This document shows, piece by piece, positions 1 through 7,494 of a stretch of DNA of 64,000 bases. Every line of letters starts with the position of its first letter. The stretch's first letter is position 1. The DNA is from Spongiibacter nanhainus (GTDB lineage: Bacteria; Pseudomonadota; Gammaproteobacteria; Pseudomonadales; Spongiibacteraceae): NCBI RefSeq assembly GCF_016132545.1, contig NZ_CP066167.1, forward strand, positions 496,001 through 560,000, read 5' to 3'. The notes beneath the pieces are model-generated. The model did no database searches. It was not told the DNA's origin and was given only the letters and a program-made list of their open reading frames with translations. The translations under genes were made by a program, and so were the position numbers.

Positions 1-1
1 G

Positions 2-157
2 ATTAAGTTCAGCAGCCAAATTGATCGCAGCCTGCAGCAAATGATTCGCCTCCTACAGCTCAATTTATTTGAGCGCAGAGAGTTGCTGCCTTTGCTGAGA
101 GGTGATCCTCCAGAGCAACTTAACAACACCATTCATCCGCAGCTCTGCTTGCTATGA
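2..157 (+). mobile_element. 3' end of an IS4-type transposase gene (insertion sequence cut by the window edge)
   Basis: An open frame enters from the left edge and ends at TGA 155-157. Its last residues include LLQLNLFERRELLPLLRGDPP, then end in PQLCLL. The QLNLFERR...L...P...LL pattern resembles the C-terminus of many IS4-family transposases (from memory of the family). The element stops shortly after the transposase stop, somewhere around 158-177, where the reading frame of the minus-strand neighbour loses its natural sequence. The other IS end, the rest of the transposase and any target-site duplication are outside the window, so the exact element cannot be named. Confidence 0.62.
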
Positions 158-476
158 ATATTTGTGGGACAGCAATGAGAATAAATAATGATTTTTCCCA
201 GTAATCTACATCTATAGGACGTAAACCATCCTCCGGCGGGGAGAAGTGTTGTCGAACAATGCGTTTTCCAATTGCACCGTACAGAAAATCTCCTTCTCGC
301 CCGTAGCATAGATAGCTGAATTGTACCCGTCTATGTTGAAATTGCCACACCTTACCAAAAAGCTTAGTTAAAAACTCTGCTCGGCTTGATCGAGTGAATC
401 CTTCTTGTTCGTCACCCTCGAAAAGTGGAGCTTCATGCCTTTCCGTAAGTGAGATACGAAGTAAGTTCCCTTTCAT
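120..476 (-). pseudogene. Small R-M-associated protein, C-terminus lost to an IS insertion
   Basis: This frame starts at ATG 476, 27 bp downstream of the res gene and on the same strand, so it is probably the third gene of the mod-res operon. About 100 N-terminal residues look natural (MKGNLLRISLTER..., with a WQFQHRRVQF stretch). From roughly position 177 down, the translation is only the antisense of the IS end (IAVPQIFIASRAADEWCC). The real protein was therefore longer and is interrupted. Similar small proteins of unknown function are found beside Type III-like restriction genes, from memory; no function is claimed. Whether the shortened product is made or works cannot be seen. Confidence 0.6.
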
Positions 477-503
477 AAAGTTCCTTGAATTTGACTCTTT
501 AAA

Positions 504-3080
504 CTATTGGTAGTTTTCCGCCTCGACGCTGCGGTATAGCACTTCTACATCATCCGCTGCTCGAACAGCGTCCCGTACCTTTTGGTTCTTCATGTCTAGT
601 ACGCGTAGCTTGCCGTCTACTTCCCCAATGGATTCAATCCTGTGGAAGGTGTCACCATAGGCTTCTACGAAATCAGCGAGACCCTTCAGTTTTGGTATGG
701 CGTCGCTGAGATGGATGCCGTGAGGGTCAACGATGGAAGCTTTTACATTGTTTTCGTCACCGTGGAAAAAGATAAAGTCAGGACACATACGCCGCCAGTT
801 CCCGTCACTTCCAGTCCAAGCGACTGCGAGAGCGTCCGCCGATGCTCGTGATGGGTTGCGATACCATGCAAGGAAATCACTTCGTCCCATCTCCTTGTCA
901 ACGACTTTGATTTCCCAGTTGTTTAGGTTTGCAACGGGGAACATGCCGGTAGTATCAGCCATCAGGTGATTACTCCGAGTCTCAAGAAGGTTGCCTTCGC
1001 TATCCTTGGTTTCCTCTGTGCGAATGTGCGGACGCTTAATGTCGATACGCTGGGGCTGCGAGGACATGCCTTTTATGTTGTCGTAGTCAGCCTGCCGTTC
1101 CTCACTAAGGCCCTTTATTGAGACTCTGTACTCATCGAACCAGGCTTTCGCCATCTCATCAGCTTCGGCATCCAGTGCTTCAGTGACTCCGTCAATTTTT
1201 CCAAGTGCGCCTACAGTGATGTGTGCATCTAAAAGGCTATCGTCATCATCTGGATCGGCTAGGTAGTCGGCGTAGCGTTTTGCTAGTTCTGGGGTGAGGA
1301 GCCTACCTGCGGCTTTGTAGTCTGCTTGAATCGCTCTATCGTCTGCGAGTTCGTGAAACACTCCCGCGTCTTCAACATCTCCGCTATGTACACCTACCAC
1401 GATAGTTGCGCCATCGACCTGTAATACGTCCTCCTTGGCCGCTTCGAGTTTGTCAGAGTGTCGGGCTGAGAACCCATCTAAAACCTTGCAGAGCTCGTTA
1501 TAGGCTTCTTTGACGGCGTCGACGCGTAGGCCGTCACGAGACAGGGATTGAGCAAGAGCGGTATAGCGGAAGATTGGCCTTGCTACTTTTCTGGGCAGTG
1601 TTTGTGAGGGGAGAGAGTCAAATAACTCCCAGACACTATCTGGGATATTGGGGTTAGTTCCCATGTCAACCGGTGCAATGAGTACACGTCGGCCCTCACC
1701 GCCTCCTGTACCGTCGCCATCTTCTTTGCGCTGACCGATCATGGCTTTTGCGACTTCGGTAGCTGTGTTGCTATCAAATTCGGGGAGTACGCATTCTACG
1801 GAATTAAGTAGATCGTCTCCGGGTATGCGGCGAGCGAGAGGTGTCCGAACCATGCGGCCAAGCAACTGAGTGATGTATGTGGTGTCTGAGGCGGGTCTGA
1901 ATGAAACAAAGACTTCGGCGCGTGGACAGTCCCAGCCAGTCGAAATTGCATCTTTAGCAAGTAGGACACGGACGTGGGTCTGGTCTTGGATCATCTGCGG
2001 GTGCACATAACGCACGGTGAAATCACCTAACTCAAGGTCGCTATGTTCGCCGAAGACGTTAGCTATGGCATCAGAGGGAATTTCAGGCCACTCATCTCGA
2101 ATAGTCTCAACGGCAGAAAGTAATAATTGGTCAGAGGGAGAGTTGGGGACTTGTACAACTAATAAAGGGACAACTACATCGTCAGTGCTCCCTTCCCGAT
2201 TACAATACGTCTGCCACCTTTCGGTTATGGTCTTTAATTTTCGTGTGGCTCTAGCTAGTAGGCTGGTATTGAAAGTGCCTTTTTCTGTTGGGAAGTCTAA
2301 GCGAATGTCATCCTTCAAAAGTCCCGAATCTTGTACTCTGGCAGGGTCAACAACAACGGGTGGGCGAATGTTTCTTCCTTGCTGCTTTTTCATTGCCTCA
2401 TTAAAGCGTTCTACAGTTGCTGAAATACCCCAAACGACCGGGGTGGGAGGCGCTCCGCTTGTGCCATTAATAAGCTTTTGTACAATGGTCGCCCGTTCTC
2501 TTTCACTATTCATCCCTCTATGAGCTTCATCAAGAACAAGATAGAGAGTTAAATTTTTGTCCTCGATGGTGTTCCTTAGAATGTCCCACATCGTATTGGC
2601 TCGATCGTCCGGTGGGGGGACATTGTCGAGTTGAATTTGTGGATTTCCTGTGTCGTGCTGAGTGACACCTCTAACTAATTTTGCATTTCTGGAGAGCTTC
2701 TGAGCATTCAGGAAGTAAACCTTTCCTGCGTCAAGTTGCTCTTGACTGAAGGAGTTTTCGATAACCACAAGACGAGAGCTGTTTATTTTGTCAGCTGCTG
2801 CCATTAATCGGAAGCGGGTTTGTTCATTTAGGGACGGGTCGTCAGTAAACCAGAGAACCACCGCGCCGGGGTCTGCCTCAAAATTGTTTTCAGCATCACC
2901 GTTAAAAAGTGCCTCAATGACTGCGGCAGCCATCACGGTCTTCCCTGCGCCGGTTGTTGCTGTCAATGAAAAAGCGGAAGTGTCACCATCCTGTTTCCAA
3001 TCTCTAGTAGACTTTTTTAAGTTGGCGAGAACGTCAACTACGGCGTCCTTTTGGTATCCTTTTAACGTGTAACGCATCAA
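504..3080 (-). CDS. res: Type III-like restriction endonuclease subunit Res (SF2 helicase/nuclease)
   Basis: This 858-residue protein is the DNA-translocating and cutting subunit of a Type III-like restriction-modification system. Walker A is TATTGAGKT at 40-48, the DEAH box (VLDEAH) at 182-187, motif III SAT at 220-222, and motifs V/VI are STGWDCPRAE at 380-389 and QLLGRMVR at 405-412. These mark a superfamily 2 ATPase. The C-terminal nuclease candidate is CPDFIFF at 766-772 followed by SIVDPHG near 782-788. The second half therefore reads D-x-H rather than the usual (D/E)-x-K of PD-(D/E)XK nucleases. The start overlaps the mod stop by four bases (ATGA), so translation is coupled. The length is normal to slightly short for Res. 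No frameshift is seen. Confidence 0.9.
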   Translation of the reverse strand: MMRYTLKGYQKDAVVDVLANLKKSTRDWKQDGDTSAFSLTATTGAGKTVMAAAVIEALFNGDAENNFEADPGAVVLWFTDDPSLNEQTRFRLMAAADKINSSRLVVIENSFSQEQLDAGKVYFLNAQKLSRNAKLVRGVTQHDTGNPQIQLDNVPPPDDRANTMWDILRNTIEDKNLTLYLVLDEAHRGMNSERERATIVQKLINGTSGAPPTPVVWGISATVERFNEAMKKQQGRNIRPPVVVDPARVQDSGLLKDDIRLDFPTEKGTFNTSLLARATRKLKTITERWQTYCNREGSTDDVVVPLLVVQVPNSPSDQLLLSAVETIRDEWPEIPSDAIANVFGEHSDLELGDFTVRYVHPQMIQDQTHVRVLLAKDAISTGWDCPRAEVFVSFRPASDTTYITQLLGRMVRTPLARRIPGDDLLNSVECVLPEFDSNTATEVAKAMIGQRKEDGDGTGGGEGRRVLIAPVDMGTNPNIPDSVWELFDSLPSQTLPRKVARPIFRYTALAQSLSRDGLRVDAVKEAYNELCKVLDGFSARHSDKLEAAKEDVLQVDGATIVVGVHSGDVEDAGVFHELADDRAIQADYKAAGRLLTPELAKRYADYLADPDDDDSLLDAHITVGALGKIDGVTEALDAEADEMAKAWFDEYRVSIKGLSEERQADYDNIKGMSSQPQRIDIKRPHIRTEETKDSEGNLLETRSNHLMADTTGMFPVANLNNWEIKVVDKEMGRSDFLAWYRNPSRASADALAVAWTGSDGNWRRMCPDFIFFHGDENNVKASIVDPHGIHLSDAIPKLKGLADFVEAYGDTFHRIESIGEVDGKLRVLDMKNQKVRDAVRAADDVEVLYRSVEAENYQ

Positions 3081-5245
3081 TCTCTTCCCGTGTTGATGGT
3101 GAAATTATTTAGGTATGATTCATACAAGCGTACAGACTCAACATGCGATGGAAGTTCTTCGCAAACAGACTGAAACCCTAAGTCATCGTCGGTGACGATA
3201 AAAGCCATTGTAAGAAGTTGGTTGCCTTGGATTTCTGATAGAAAGTTTTTTGATGCGTCTAAGTCGAATAAAATCGCGTAGTTGTCGGCGATGCCGAAAG
3301 AATTTTCTTTTCGATCGATCCTTCTACCCTTAGCTCCGGCTTTAAGCCATAGAAGAGGTGCGATAGCTTCGAAGGATCGGTTGTGCGCCACGGGAGCTGG
3401 GGCTTCATAAGACAGTGTGAAGAACTCGGCGTTTTCATCGAAGCCATCTGCCATGCTGTATTGTTTATTAAATCGGTATTCTATGCCAATGTCCTCTCCT
3501 TGAGGTGTTCTTCCCGTTATGGCAGATTGAATTCTAGGTTTTGTCACATGGTCGCAGATTCCTAGTGATTCCCATTCGGCGTCTCCGGGTCTAAGCCCTT
3601 TTGTGCTCAGTTCTTTCTGCTCATCGGCAGATACCTCATTGTTAGTTATACTGATGCATTGCCTCTGTCCACTATCCTCTTTGTTAAGGCGCATTACTGC
3701 GTGGGCTGTAGTGCCTGATCCAGAAAAGAAGTCTAAAATAATGGCGTTTGGTTTGTTAGAAACGAAAAAGCGCAAACAATCCTCAACAGCATAAAGTGAT
3801 TTTGGGAATGGGAAATCTCTTCCTGGAATTATGGATCGCACCAGAGATGAGCCGTGTTCACTTGCGCTATGAGATGTTTTGTTCCACATTGTCTTTGGGT
3901 TTTCCAGATGTACGTAGTTATTTGCGTACTCAAGTGAGACGGCTTCAGTTTTATTTTTTCTTGTAACTCTTATGCTGCCATTTTTGATCTGATTAAGGAG
4001 ATTGTCTGTTACATACTTAATCGATGCTCGTCCCGATGGGCTTAGCTTTCCAATCGATGCATACCCCATGTTAAAAAGTTCAGAAAGTCTTTGGTTTCCT
4101 ACTTGCCATCGGCCTTCTGAGCCATCTTTGCGTATTGGCCAAATGGCGACAGTCCCTGTTGGCGGTATCACTTCGTCTCGATTGGCTGAAAGAGGTAATA
4201 ATGCCTCGCCTATGCTATGTAGCTCCCCGGAGTTTTTATTGACAAAGATTGGGTAAAATTGATGCTTCCTGTCTGATCGTTTGGCATCGGTGCCACTCCT
4301 TAGTAAGCTTCCCCACCTGACTTTGGGCGGGTTGGTTTCGGCTTCATTCTCTTTATTGTCTACCCGCTCTTTTGTACTGATCATTGCATGGGTTGATTTC
4401 TGGACGGCTGCCTCGCCTACATAGACGAAAAACAAATACTCCTCAACTCTATAAAATTCTTGGCCTCTGGCTACTCCTTTGGGATTGATAAGGCTCGTAA
4501 CCATTTGAATTTTTGAGTCGTTGAATACTTGGGAAAGTAGTAGCCCTAATCTGTGTACTTCTTTTTCGTCAATGGTTGCTATCAAAACTGAGTTAATGGG
4601 GCATAATAATTTTTTGGCTAGCTTAAGTCGTCTCTCCATCATGGCTAGCCATTTGCTGTGCTTGTACTGGTCGTCTGAGTCAACGTAATCGTTGTTGTAC
4701 TTCCAGTCCTTGTCGCGGGTGTTGTAAGGCGGGTCAATGTAAATTGCGTCTACCTTGCCTTCATGGGTGTATTGAAGGGCTTGTAGGGCGTGGTAATTTT
4801 CTGCATTGATAACGGTGTGGAAGGGCTTGTTGCCCCCGCGTTCAATTTTGCCGGTGGATTTGAGGCCCGGATAAATGGGGTCACGAAACTCTGCAACCAC
4901 TACTAGGTCATCACAGGCTCTGGTGGCTGTTTCTATCTCTCCCAACTCGACTGCTTTTCTAACCAGCTCGGCGGTTCGTATCCCGCCTTCTACTTTGATC
5001 TTGGTTACTCGCCATAGACCCCGATCAACATTCTTTGTCGGCTCCCCTCGTTCGGGTAAGAAGCGGACTTTGTCCCCTCGACGAATGGGGCGGCCCGGGA
5101 GCTCGACGGTTTCCGGGGTGTGCCGCTCAAAATTAAGGCCGAATGCTCGGCGGGATTCGAGGGCCTTGACTTCTCGGGCGAGGTCGGCGGCAAGTTGTGG
5201 GTCTTTTGATTCTACTTGGCGTAGAAGGTTCTTGAGGGTCGACAA
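3077..5245 (-). CDS. mod: Type III-like DNA adenine methyltransferase Mod
   Basis: The 722-residue protein is the modification and specificity subunit partnered with the Res subunit just downstream. The catalytic motif DPPYNT (171-176) comes before the AdoMet-binding motif DFFSGSGTT (505-513), which is the beta-class order typical of Type III Mod N6-adenine methyltransferases. The roughly 230-480 stretch between them should hold the target-recognition domain, so the recognised sequence cannot be predicted from the conserved parts. The N-terminal 150 residues include a beta-rich segment found in many site-specific methyltransferases of this kind. The stop overlaps the res start (ATGA). The gene is A/T-rich compared with the core chromosome, which fits transfer with the island. 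Confidence 0.92.
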   Translation of the reverse strand: MSTLKNLLRQVESKDPQLAADLAREVKALESRRAFGLNFERHTPETVELPGRPIRRGDKVRFLPERGEPTKNVDRGLWRVTKIKVEGGIRTAELVRKAVELGEIETATRACDDLVVVAEFRDPIYPGLKSTGKIERGGNKPFHTVINAENYHALQALQYTHEGKVDAIYIDPPYNTRDKDWKYNNDYVDSDDQYKHSKWLAMMERRLKLAKKLLCPINSVLIATIDEKEVHRLGLLLSQVFNDSKIQMVTSLINPKGVARGQEFYRVEEYLFFVYVGEAAVQKSTHAMISTKERVDNKENEAETNPPKVRWGSLLRSGTDAKRSDRKHQFYPIFVNKNSGELHSIGEALLPLSANRDEVIPPTGTVAIWPIRKDGSEGRWQVGNQRLSELFNMGYASIGKLSPSGRASIKYVTDNLLNQIKNGSIRVTRKNKTEAVSLEYANNYVHLENPKTMWNKTSHSASEHGSSLVRSIIPGRDFPFPKSLYAVEDCLRFFVSNKPNAIILDFFSGSGTTAHAVMRLNKEDSGQRQCISITNNEVSADEQKELSTKGLRPGDAEWESLGICDHVTKPRIQSAITGRTPQGEDIGIEYRFNKQYSMADGFDENAEFFTLSYEAPAPVAHNRSFEAIAPLLWLKAGAKGRRIDRKENSFGIADNYAILFDLDASKNFLSEIQGNQLLTMAFIVTDDDLGFQSVCEELPSHVESVRLYESYLNNFTINTGRD

Positions 5246-5561
5246 TGTGTGATCCTTATCTCAGAGTTCCATTCTGGCGCTGTTTAGGTAGCTATCGCAC
5301 TAATTATCGTTGGTCAGTACTACCCAGCAGTTGGGGATTTTACGTCGCCATCGGGAAAATGATCAACATGGACAGCGATGCGATGCCTTAGGCTGTCCAA
5401 TACTCTTGAGTAAGTAAGGCTCGGCCCAATTTGCACGGGCACTGCCGGGTGGGTCTTAGAGGGGCTCATACTGCGCCCTGTGGCGTTTTGCTGTCCTTCG
5501 TATGCTAGGGCAGGGGCTTTGTTAAATCCATTGAGAGTGACTTGTAGGAGGGAGAGGGCGG
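5246..5561. other. Intergenic stretch between mod and the polymerase-like gene
   Basis: These 316 bp separate two genes on the same strand. The promoter of the mod-res operon is expected here, but I cannot point to a convincing -35/-10 pair. I see no credible reading frame, RNA gene, repeat or clear rho-independent terminator. The stretch is long for an operon junction, so mod-res is probably its own transcription unit, separate from the integrase/polymerase-like group. Confidence 0.5.
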
Positions 5562-7115
5562 CTAGCAGTCAAAGTCATCCTCGCCTGAATATGTGAAAAT
5601 GCCTTCTTTCGTACCTGTTGATCCGTCTGAGCGTTTTACCTTATACAGCGTCATCTCAGGTTTGAAGTTGGGATAGAGCGTCCATAGGGCTTGATCCATC
5701 TCCATTGTCAGCATGGATTCTAAGCAGTCCCAAGTGATAAATGAATCATGAATAGTCAGGCAGGGAAATCCTTTCCGGCCAAAGTTGAGCAAGACTTGTT
5801 CGGCGATGTTGGAGTCTATAAGCTGAAGTTCCTTTCCTGTTTGTCCATCCTGAAAGAACCTGTCTTTAATTGGTGCATGGAAATCTATTAATGGCTCGAT
5901 GAGGTACGCATACTTCTGGCCTAATTTTTTGTTCCTTCGAGCGGCCTTCTTCGCAGAATTTAGGCTTTTACAGTTAATCAGGAGTTGAAAGACTAGCTTC
6001 AGCGCATTTCGTTCATGTGGGGTCTCATAGCCGGGTATTGTGTAAGGGTCGGTGGCAATGTTTATCCCAGCTTGGGCATAGAGCAGGACGGGATGAAGAG
6101 AGGAGAAGTCGATCTCTGAAGTTCCCCAATTCTCGTAATCAATGCCGTGTCCGGCTGTCTTGATGGTAGTGGGTTTGTGCTCAAGCTTCAGGTATGGACG
6201 AGCTTCCGCAGGAATGTTTTGGAACCAGGGGCCATAGAAGCGACCACAGGTAGTAAAACTATCCTGAAAGATACGGGCGTAGTGCATTCTAGTCCCAGGA
6301 GGAATGTTGAAGTCACAAGGCCGCTTTCCTTTCCTTAGGCGCTCCTCGTTTATTTCTGCCTGCAGATCCAAGGTCAAAGGCAAGGAGATACTTAGATCGG
6401 AAAGGAGGCTATTAATCTCCGCAAGGTTCTCTCGAATTGAGGGAATCTCGGGGTGAAGGTTATCGTCATACTCCAGGAGCTTCCGTTTCTTATTGATCTT
6501 CTCAACAAGAACAACAAGTTCCTCGTCGGGGTCGTGCTCGATCATGCAGGGTGTAACGCTGTAAAGCATGTCCCATAACAAATTAGTCCCGAGAATGCGT
6601 GTGCTAAAGGACATGCCATCCTCAAATCCTCCCTCACGAACATACTTGTAGGGGCTCTTATGAATGAGACCAAGGAGGTGGAGGACATCAGTAACGGCTC
6701 GTAACTGGGATGGCTTCCAATGGCACTTGTTGTATCTACTATCATTCCGCAATGAGGCTTCATCAGAGAGCTGTATGGCAATCCAGGGGATACAGTTGCG
6801 GGGTAGAAGGTTGCCTTCAGAATCAAACTGACTAATAGCCAAATCCCAGAGAACCCTCAGAAGGTGGTTGTCAAACTTCTTCCTTCCACCTCCTCTAGAG
6901 CTTGGTAAGCGGACAATAGGGGACTCACGTCCAGAACGTTCAGATTGCTGCTCTTCCTTGGGGGCGGCCCGCTTTCCATTACTAGAAGTACTTTCCAGCT
7001 GCTCTTGAATGAATCTCGCTACTTTCTTCGCTGCGGCAAGGGCCTTTGGGTGATCACTCCGTTGCCATACATCAAGAGGGCGAGAATTATCGAGGTAGTC
7101 GTTTCTATCGTCCAT
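5562..7115 (-). CDS. Family-A polymerase-like protein of a mobile element
   Basis: I know no name for this 517-residue protein, but its C-terminal half carries a recognisable series of family-A polymerase motifs. GRFYGPWFQNIP at 291-302 matches the GR...QNIP segment before the palm of DNA polymerase I. EIDFSSLHP (334-342, D336) fits motif A. R369-x3-K373 in RNALKLVFQLLINCKS fits motif B, although the Tyr-Gly end is missing. LTIHDSFI (453-460, H456-D457) fits motif C and resembles the HDSF of T7-type RNA polymerase. Both metal-binding aspartates are present. There is no 3'-5' exonuclease or 5'-nuclease domain. Residues about 80-190 may be a winged-helix DNA-binding region. The gene follows the integrase and an 82-aa gene on the same strand, with phased repeats just upstream. 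Activity (DNA, RNA or primer synthesis) is unknown. Confidence 0.68.
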   Translation of the reverse strand: MDDRNDYLDNSRPLDVWQRSDHPKALAAAKKVARFIQEQLESTSSNGKRAAPKEEQQSERSGRESPIVRLPSSRGGGRKKFDNHLLRVLWDLAISQFDSEGNLLPRNCIPWIAIQLSDEASLRNDSRYNKCHWKPSQLRAVTDVLHLLGLIHKSPYKYVREGGFEDGMSFSTRILGTNLLWDMLYSVTPCMIEHDPDEELVVLVEKINKKRKLLEYDDNLHPEIPSIRENLAEINSLLSDLSISLPLTLDLQAEINEERLRKGKRPCDFNIPPGTRMHYARIFQDSFTTCGRFYGPWFQNIPAEARPYLKLEHKPTTIKTAGHGIDYENWGTSEIDFSSLHPVLLYAQAGINIATDPYTIPGYETPHERNALKLVFQLLINCKSLNSAKKAARRNKKLGQKYAYLIEPLIDFHAPIKDRFFQDGQTGKELQLIDSNIAEQVLLNFGRKGFPCLTIHDSFITWDCLESMLTMEMDQALWTLYPNFKPEMTLYKVKRSDGSTGTKEGIFTYSGEDDFDC

Positions 7116-7142
7116 CGCTGAATACCTTGTCTCCTTTCACAA

Positions 7143-7200
7143 AGCGGGTAATAACCGGGTAGAAAAGCACCTACAAACCGGGTGGAAACGGGGCGGCAAA
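7143..7200. repeat. Four phased 12-bp repeats (iteron- or operator-like) before the polymerase-like gene
   Basis: The copies are AGCGGGTAATAA (7143-7154), ACCGGGTAGAAA (7154-7165), ACCGGGTGGAAA (7177-7188) and the weaker ACGGGGCGGCAA (7188-7199). Their starts are 11, 23 and 11 bp apart, close to one, two and one helical turns, so all copies face the same side of the DNA. They lie 28 bp upstream of the polymerase-like start codon. Such arrays are bound by replication initiators (iterons) or repressors; which applies here is inference. Confidence 0.55.
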
Positions 7201-7245
7201 TCCGCTACAAGTGGCGCAAGGGGTCGTTGGTTAATTTCAATTAAT

Positions 7246-7494
7246 TCAATGAGATACGATTTTTTTGCTGGCCGGAAGTTGTAGCCGTTGTTTGGCTATC
7301 TTCAGGGCCCACAGATTACGGAAAAAACTCCCTACCAACCCATTGCTTCGTCCTCTACCCGCTGTAAAGTTTTTCAGCAATGCAGGATCTTCAGTGGTAC
7401 AGCCGAACCGAATACGCCTCGAATTGGTAGCTGTTCCTGCCTCCTGGTGCCATTCCTCGGGTATGAGGTCAATGTCCAATCCCTGTCCTTCCAT
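7246..7494 (-). CDS. Small protein of unknown function coupled to the integrase
   Basis: This 82-residue frame begins with ATG sharing one base with the integrase stop (TAATG at 7496-7492), a common sign of translational coupling. I do not recognise the protein. It is acidic at the N-terminus and basic toward the end (RGRSNGLVGSFFRNLWALKI), with no membrane segment and no cysteine pairs. Its position between integrase and polymerase-like gene suggests a small DNA-binding helper such as an excisionase, but no clear helix-turn-helix can be read. It could also be a chance frame, although the exact junction argues for a real gene. Confidence 0.5.
   Translation of the reverse strand: MEGQGLDIDLIPEEWHQEAGTATNSRRIRFGCTTEDPALLKNFTAGRGRSNGLVGSFFRNLWALKIAKQRLQLPASKKIVSH

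Noticed and set aside
2017-2523. A 168-codon plus frame inside res
   Set aside because: Opposite the conserved helicase core; low-complexity serine-rich translation.
504-5245. BREX, DISARM or other multi-gene defence system
   Set aside because: Only a Mod-Res pair and one small companion gene are present; no PglZ, DrmA/B, or other markers.
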